Origin: Anaerolineae bacterium
Lineage (GTDB): Bacteria; Chloroflexota; Anaerolineae; 4572-78; J111
Length of the DNA: 20,412 nucleotides
Assembly: GCA_023382535.1 (NCBI GenBank)
Contig: JAHDWA010000114.1
Coordinates: forward strand, 1-20,412
Reading direction: 5' to 3'
A model generated the notes under the pieces. That model saw only the letters and a list, made by a program, of their open reading frames with translations. It had not been told where the DNA came from and did no database searches. Position 1 is the stretch's first letter, and each line of letters opens with the position of its first letter. This document shows, piece after piece, positions 15,973 through 20,412 of this stretch. Both the position numbers and the translations under genes were made by a program.

Positions 15973-17316
15973 ATGAATGACAAAATCACATTCTTACCAC
16001 GAAAATTACCCGCTGTCCTGCCTACCCTGCTCATCTTGGGGCTTGTCGTAGTTCTTACTCGTCTCTTTTTGTTCCCTTTTATTTACCAGGACCCACAAGT
16101 GCAAATAAAGGCACTCAAAACGGATCATTGGGGAAGCATCGCCCGCAATCTTGCTGATGGTTATGGTTATACCTCTCCTAATCACGAAAACCCGAAAAGT
16201 GAAGTTCCCACTCCAACTGCGATACGCGGACCCGTGCCGGTGTTATGGTTTGCCGGTATTTTTTCCCTTTTTGGTTATAAATTGTGGCCGGTGATGATTG
16301 GGAACTGGCTGTTAGATGTGGGTACAGCCGTAGTTCTTTTTTTTATGGCCCGCTACCTCTTTCCACAAAAGCCAGGGGTAGCGGTGCTGGCCGTTTTGAT
16401 ATATGCCTTTTACCTGCCGGCAATATGGGTATCCTATCCGGCTTATAGTGAACCTATTTTTACTTTGTTGTTGATGTTACATTTGCTGACAATGCTGCAT
16501 TTACTAAATCGTCCTTCATTAGGCCGGGCAGCACTGGCGGGGTTATGGCTGGGATTGGCCGCACTGTCCCGGCCGATTGCCCTCATTTTTCCGGCTCTGG
16601 TTTTCGGTCTAATGATGCTGCAATATCGCCGCTTCGGGCTGATGCTGAAGTACTTTGGTCTGTTGGCGGTAACATTTGCTGTGGTCCTTAGCCCCTGGAT
16701 TATTCGGAATTACTTAACCTTTAATGCCTTTATTCCAAGCACTACGCTCGGCGGGGTGAATTTACTTTGGGAGCATTATTACCTGGATACCTCTGATTAT
16801 CTTAGACACTTAGCTCCTGAAAATGTCATTGAAGCTGAAATGGAACGGGTCCTTAAGGCTCGGGGTGATAATCCGGCAAATTATGATGTGGTGAGCCTGG
16901 ATAAGTTCTATTCTCAGGAGGCTGTCTCCCGTATTTTACATTATCCAGGCCGCTATTTGGTGTTATCAGCCAATCGTTTTCTATATCTCTGGTTTTATGA
17001 TGATTTCGTCGAGCGGCCTGACACCCATAGCTGGTTTGAGACTCTGGTGGTGGCAGTTCCCCATGCAGCCTTGCTGATCATGCTGGTGATTGGCTTTATC
17101 TGGGAGCGTCGAGTTCGAACGCTGCAATTTATGCCCCTATACCTCTCTATCTTATTTTTTACACTTGTGCATGTTCTTACCCATGCTCAACCCAGATATA
17201 TTGTGCCGGTAATGCCTCTGGTCATTTTGTTAGCCGCTCTAACTATTTACGAGGGTTTAATCAAGTTTTATCCCTTCCGTAATAAAGGGTTACAGTATTT
17301 GAGAGGGCCAATCTAA
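15973..17316 (+). CDS. Second GT39/ArnT-like membrane glycosyltransferase
   Basis: This 447-residue protein has about eleven hydrophobic segments and the ArnT/PMT_2 pattern. After the first helix (about 15-36) the outer loop carries Asp51-His52 in TDHWGSIARNLADGYGY, then IRGPVPVLW (84-92), where the family has a xGPPPL-like motif. Later signatures are WIIRNY and the HAQPRYIVP motif with His404, Arg408 and Tyr409. It would use a polyprenyl-phosphate sugar outside the membrane. It lacks the long soluble C-terminus of the first GT39-like enzyme in this block and is not a recent duplicate of it. A good ribosome binding site (GAGGAA) precedes the start, and only 11 bp separate it from the next gene. 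Acceptor and sugar are unknown. Confidence 0.85.
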   Translation: MNDKITFLPRKLPAVLPTLLILGLVVVLTRLFLFPFIYQDPQVQIKALKTDHWGSIARNLADGYGYTSPNHENPKSEVPTPTAIRGPVPVLWFAGIFSLFGYKLWPVMIGNWLLDVGTAVVLFFMARYLFPQKPGVAVLAVLIYAFYLPAIWVSYPAYSEPIFTLLLMLHLLTMLHLLNRPSLGRAALAGLWLGLAALSRPIALIFPALVFGLMMLQYRRFGLMLKYFGLLAVTFAVVLSPWIIRNYLTFNAFIPSTTLGGVNLLWEHYYLDTSDYLRHLAPENVIEAEMERVLKARGDNPANYDVVSLDKFYSQEAVSRILHYPGRYLVLSANRFLYLWFYDDFVERPDTHSWFETLVVAVPHAALLIMLVIGFIWERRVRTLQFMPLYLSILFFTLVHVLTHAQPRYIVPVMPLVILLAALTIYEGLIKFYPFRNKGLQYLRGPI

Positions 17317-17327
17317 AGGGAAATTTT

Positions 17328-18572
17328 ATGCAAAAGAAATTGAAAGTAGCTTATGTTTTGGGCCGCTTTCCCTACTTAACCGAGACGTTTATCCTCCGGG
17401 AAATGCTCCTCCTGCGCAGGTCGGGTTTGGAGGTGCATGTTTTCTCTGTTTTTCCGCCGCTGCCAACGCCTGTCCATGAGGAAGTCCAGGAAATGATGCC
17501 TTACGTGCACTATAGTCCCTACTTACTCTCCATTCAATTGGTTTTGGCGCATCTTTATTTTTTATTGCACAATCCTTTGCGATATGTTTCGGCCTTCTTC
17601 ATGGCTGTCTGGCAGACGTATCGAGAACCTCTCATATTGCTGAGAGTACTCCTGGTGTTTCCCAAGGCGGTTTACTTTGCCAAGCAAATAAAAGATTTAA
17701 ATATTGATCATATCCACGCTCATTTTGTGTGGGTGAACGGGATTGTAGCCAAAGTCGCTTCCGATTTAACGGGGACCACCTTCAGCCTGCACCCCCATGC
17801 CTTTGACTTGTTCATGCGAGATCGGGAAAGTCTGCGCCGTCAATTTGAGTTAGCCGACGGAGTCGTAACTGTTTCAGAGTATCATCGTCGTTACATCGCT
17901 GATATATGTCCATCATGGTCGCCGGAACAAATTCAAATAGTGCATTACGGCGTGGACCCGGCAGAATTTACGCCAAAGCATCTACCTGCTGAGGGCGATG
18001 TGACGCGGATAATTTCGGTGGGCAGCTTGTATGAGAAAAAGGGACATATCTATCTGATTGACGCTTGCGCCGAACTGGCCAGGCAAGGGTACAAATTCTG
18101 CTGCTATATTGTGGGAGGAGGGGCACAGGCTAAGTTTCAGGAACGCATTGAAAGCCATGGGTTGAAGGATTGTGTCTTGCTTCTTGGCCCCAAAAAACAG
18201 GTAGAAATTCGCCATCTTTATAGTCAGAGCGATATATTTGTTTTGGCTTGTGTTGTGGCTAAAAGTGGAGATCGTGATGGCATGCCTAATGTTCTATTGG
18301 AGGCAATGGCCATGCAAATTCCCGTTGTCTCTACTCCGGTAACGGGTATTCCCGAACTTGTTCAAGATGGTGAGACAGGATTACTTGTGCCTGAACGAGA
18401 TGCGGTAGCTTTGGCTCAAGCGATTGGACGATTGATAGACGATAAAAAGTTAAGAGATAGATTAGGCCGGCAAGGCCGGCAGGCAGTTTTAGCTGGTTTT
18501 GATATCCACCAGACCTCAGCTCAACTCGCCGCAGCTTTTCAAGATTTTTATAATTCAAATGGCAAGCAGTAA
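17328..18572 (+). CDS. GT4-type glycosyltransferase, colanic-acid WcaL-like
   Basis: This 414-residue GT-B enzyme resembles the WcaL branch of GT4, which adds a sugar to lipid-linked exopolysaccharide units in the cytoplasm. Family features are the N-terminal YVLGRFPYLTETFILREM (9-26), HIHAHFVWVN (128-137), SLHPHAFDLF (153-162) in the acceptor site, and the donor-site segment SVGSLYEKKG (230-239). The pattern GDRDGMPNVLLEAMAM (314-329) gives Asp317-x7-Glu325 and is typical of this branch; GLLVPERD follows. Length is normal. AAAGGG (17315-17320) is a reasonable ribosome binding site. Its 3' end overlaps the next gene by 14 bases. Which sugar it adds is not visible. Confidence 0.92.
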   Translation: MQKKLKVAYVLGRFPYLTETFILREMLLLRRSGLEVHVFSVFPPLPTPVHEEVQEMMPYVHYSPYLLSIQLVLAHLYFLLHNPLRYVSAFFMAVWQTYREPLILLRVLLVFPKAVYFAKQIKDLNIDHIHAHFVWVNGIVAKVASDLTGTTFSLHPHAFDLFMRDRESLRRQFELADGVVTVSEYHRRYIADICPSWSPEQIQIVHYGVDPAEFTPKHLPAEGDVTRIISVGSLYEKKGHIYLIDACAELARQGYKFCCYIVGGGAQAKFQERIESHGLKDCVLLLGPKKQVEIRHLYSQSDIFVLACVVAKSGDRDGMPNVLLEAMAMQIPVVSTPVTGIPELVQDGETGLLVPERDAVALAQAIGRLIDDKKLRDRLGRQGRQAVLAGFDIHQTSAQLAAAFQDFYNSNGKQ

Positions 18573-20307
18573 GCTTCGCAAGTTACATTCGATTAAGCCG
18601 GGGCTATTTGCGGGCCTAATCCTGTGCTTTGGGTGGGTCCTTTTTAGTGCCTGCGCTTCGGCCCATGATGTTACCGGGTCATCATCTGCTGCGTCTTTCG
18701 AAGTGCGCGGGGTATGGATTCAGGGCGCCGATTTTAATACACCGCAAGCAGCGGATGCTCTGCTGGAAAGAGTTTTGGCCGGTAATTTTAACACTCTGTT
18801 TGTTAGAGCGTTTTCTAGAGGAAAAGCATATTACAACAGTCAACTCGCCGAACGGGCCAATGACATTTCTCCTGATTTCGATCCGTTAGCCTATCTCGTG
18901 CCCCGGGCGCACCAGCATGGCTTGAAGGTTTATGCCTGGTTAGCCGTAGGACGGGTGGCAAGCTCTACCCTAAATTTGGAACCGGTGCTAACCCAACATT
19001 CTGAGTGGGCTGTGGTTGATGCCTGTGGCACTCGGGGTGAATGGTTGAATTTAGCCCACCCTGAGGCGCGGCGCTTCATTCAAGGCCTTGTCCGTGAGAT
19101 TATTCGAAACTATTCTGTAGATGGGATCCATTTGGATTATATTCGTTATCCTGGGCTTGATTGGGGTTTTGACGATTACAGTACCGCTGCTTTTGTTAAA
19201 AAGTATGATGCCGATACCGCAAACCCGCGACAGGCAGTGTTGCCGGCCTATGCCTATTTTTACGGGACTCCATTGGTGACGCCCGGTACCGCTCAAGTAT
19301 TGGCCACCTTTGACAACGGAATACCGGCTTTTTTGCTGAATGAATACGGTGCTGGCAAAGTTGTGCTTTTTAATTGGAACGTTACCAGGTGTACTGTAGC
19401 GGCGGCTAATGAAATGATGCAGCGCAGCCTTGAAGAATTGGCCGGTGAGGAGCCTCAACTTTATCTGCTTCGGCGCCAGCAGGCATTCAGAGACTTCGCC
19501 AGGGTTCAGGTCTGGCTGCGTGACCTGGGATGGCCCCCGGAGATTATTCAAGAAGATGATGTTACTTCTCTGGCGGCTGATGCCGTGGTGATTCTGCCCA
19601 ATATTGATCGTATTGACCCGGCGCTGGCTCAAACTCTGGCTAACTTTGTCAAGCAGGGGGGTCAGCTCATCTTTATCCAGGGACCTTTTTACTCGATGGA
19701 TGATATGAACATTCAAGCTATAACCGGGATGCAAGGTCGAGGCCGATTCCTGGGTAAAGAGCTTTGGTTGCTCCCGGCAGACGATCATCCTCTCCTGCCT
19801 GTCACTCCCGGTAAATTAACCTGGAATACGCAGCTAGCTCAGCAGTGGAATGAATTTAGAGTGGAGAATGTGACCAGGTTGGTGCGAGAGGTGCGCCGGA
19901 GTATCAATGCTGAGGACCGTAAAGTGATGTTCAGTACGGCCGTTTATCGCAGTGGTGGCCAGGCGGCTCTGGTAGCACAGGATTGGCCGAACTGGTTGGC
20001 CACTGGCATCGTGGACTTTGTTGTGCCCATGGCTTATGTGGATGACCCCGATGAGTTAAGACCTTTACTGGCTGAGTGGCAAAACCTTGCTAATTTTAAT
20101 CGAGTCATACCGGGGCTTATTGTTTTTACAGGGCGAGGCCAAAATATACAAAACAAATCTCCCGAGCAGATGTTGGCTGAAATCAAGTTGGTGCGTACCG
20201 GCGGTGCTCGTGGTGTGGTGCTGTTTGCTATGGATCGTATTGATAATACTTTGCTTCAAATATTGGGCAACGGCCCATTTGCTTCCGCAACCGAAAGTAC
20301 CCCTTAA
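18559..20307 (+). CDS. Secreted GHL10-type glycoside-hydrolase-like protein with a GATase-like insertion
   Basis: This 582-residue protein resembles the GHL10 (DUF187, YngK-like) TIM-barrel family of presumed surface glycosidases. Signal peptide: KLRK then a hydrophobic core (about 13-29), with either a lipid site at Cys32 (LFSAC, the -3 Phe is unusual) or cleavage near ASA (33-35). The first barrel part has FEVRGVWI (47-54), YAWLAV (125-130) and DGIHLDYIRYP (188-198), whose Asp193 is a likely active-site residue. The second part has KVMFSTAVYR (455-464), DWPNWL (475-480) and VDFVVPMAYVDD (485-496). About 195 residues (225-422) interrupt the barrel: first an AQVLATFDNGIPAFLLNEYG segment, then a Rossmann-like half with DAVVILPNI and FVKQGGQLIFIQGP. 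The ATG at 18559 overlaps the preceding stop by 14 bp. It may trim or process the polymer; activity is unproven. Confidence 0.85.
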   Translation: MASSKLRKLHSIKPGLFAGLILCFGWVLFSACASAHDVTGSSSAASFEVRGVWIQGADFNTPQAADALLERVLAGNFNTLFVRAFSRGKAYYNSQLAERANDISPDFDPLAYLVPRAHQHGLKVYAWLAVGRVASSTLNLEPVLTQHSEWAVVDACGTRGEWLNLAHPEARRFIQGLVREIIRNYSVDGIHLDYIRYPGLDWGFDDYSTAAFVKKYDADTANPRQAVLPAYAYFYGTPLVTPGTAQVLATFDNGIPAFLLNEYGAGKVVLFNWNVTRCTVAAANEMMQRSLEELAGEEPQLYLLRRQQAFRDFARVQVWLRDLGWPPEIIQEDDVTSLAADAVVILPNIDRIDPALAQTLANFVKQGGQLIFIQGPFYSMDDMNIQAITGMQGRGRFLGKELWLLPADDHPLLPVTPGKLTWNTQLAQQWNEFRVENVTRLVREVRRSINAEDRKVMFSTAVYRSGGQAALVAQDWPNWLATGIVDFVVPMAYVDDPDELRPLLAEWQNLANFNRVIPGLIVFTGRGQNIQNKSPEQMLAEIKLVRTGGARGVVLFAMDRIDNTLLQILGNGPFASATESTP

Positions 20308-20364
20308 ATTGGAGCAGATAAGTAATTTCATGTCTATAACACGAACTTTAAGCTCTGACCATAT

Positions 20365-20409
20365 TTTTGCGCAAATGGAAACCGATTCTATTCTTTTACG
20401 CAAATAGAA
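20365..20409 (+). repeat. Two imperfect 16 bp direct repeats at the right edge
   Basis: TTTTGCGCAAATGGAA (20365-20380) and TTTTACGCAAATAGAA (20394-20409) match at 14 of 16 positions and are offset by 29 bases. No third copy precedes them, and the window ends just after. They may be chance, or the left end of a repeated element. Confidence 0.3.
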
Positions 20410-20412
20410 GGC

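Noticed and set aside
18463..18484. Repeated GGCCGGC motif
   Set aside because: It encodes LGRQGRQ in the WcaL-like gene; too short and in frame, so not a separate element.
20330..20407. A 25-codon frame (MSITRTLSSDHIF...) at the right edge
   Set aside because: The nearest GGAG is too far upstream for a normal ribosome binding site, and no family is recognisable; it may be chance.
1..20412. CRISPR arrays, tRNA or rRNA genes, insertion sequences, integrases
   Set aside because: I looked for regular spaced repeats, cloverleaf-like sequence and transposase motifs and saw none; tRNA detection by eye is unreliable.

Overview
This 20.4 kb bacterial window holds two divergent blocks separated by a 515 bp intergenic region. 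The left block (minus strand) is a long coiled-coil protein followed 3 bp later by selB, the selenocysteine elongation factor, whose last few dozen codons lie beyond the left edge. The right block (plus strand, 3524 to 20307) is a tight run of nine genes for making and exporting a surface polysaccharide. In order these are: a GT39/ArnT-like membrane glycosyltransferase, a Wzx-type flippase, a fused Wzz/BY-kinase, a Wzy/O-antigen-ligase-type polymerase, a BcsB-like surface protein, an alkaline-phosphatase-superfamily phosphodiesterase, a GT4 glycosyltransferase, a second GT39-like enzyme, and a WcaL-like GT4 glycosyltransferase. A tenth gene, a secreted GHL10-type glycoside-hydrolase-like protein, follows with a coding overlap. 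No tRNA, rRNA, CRISPR array, insertion sequence or phage gene was seen.

The organism is probably a free-living bacterium of medium GC content. Chloroflexota is my best guess, because large BcsB-like proteins with DUF11-type inserts next to GT39 enzymes and AP-superfamily proteins fit that group. This is inference from general familiarity and not a search result. SelB implies that the cell reads some UGA codons as selenocysteine; selA, selC and selD are not in the window.

How the genes would work together (inference): the two GT4 enzymes add sugars to a lipid-linked repeat unit in the cytoplasm, the flippase moves it across the membrane, and the Wzy-like enzyme polymerises it while the Wzz/BY-kinase controls chain length. 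The GT39-like enzymes add sugars from polyprenyl-phosphate donors on the outer face. The BcsB-like protein and the GHL10-like protein would act on the finished polymer outside the membrane. No priming phosphoglycosyltransferase (WbaP or WecA type), no outer-membrane Wza channel and no BcsA synthase is present in the window.

The most unusual parts are the BcsB-like protein, which has no BcsA partner here and carries a DUF11-like domain inserted into its first flavodoxin-like domain; the GHL10 protein, whose barrel is interrupted by about 195 residues resembling a re-ordered GATase-like domain; and the BY-kinase, which has one C-terminal tyrosine in place of the usual cluster. I made no database searches or structure predictions; all domain calls come from reading motifs.
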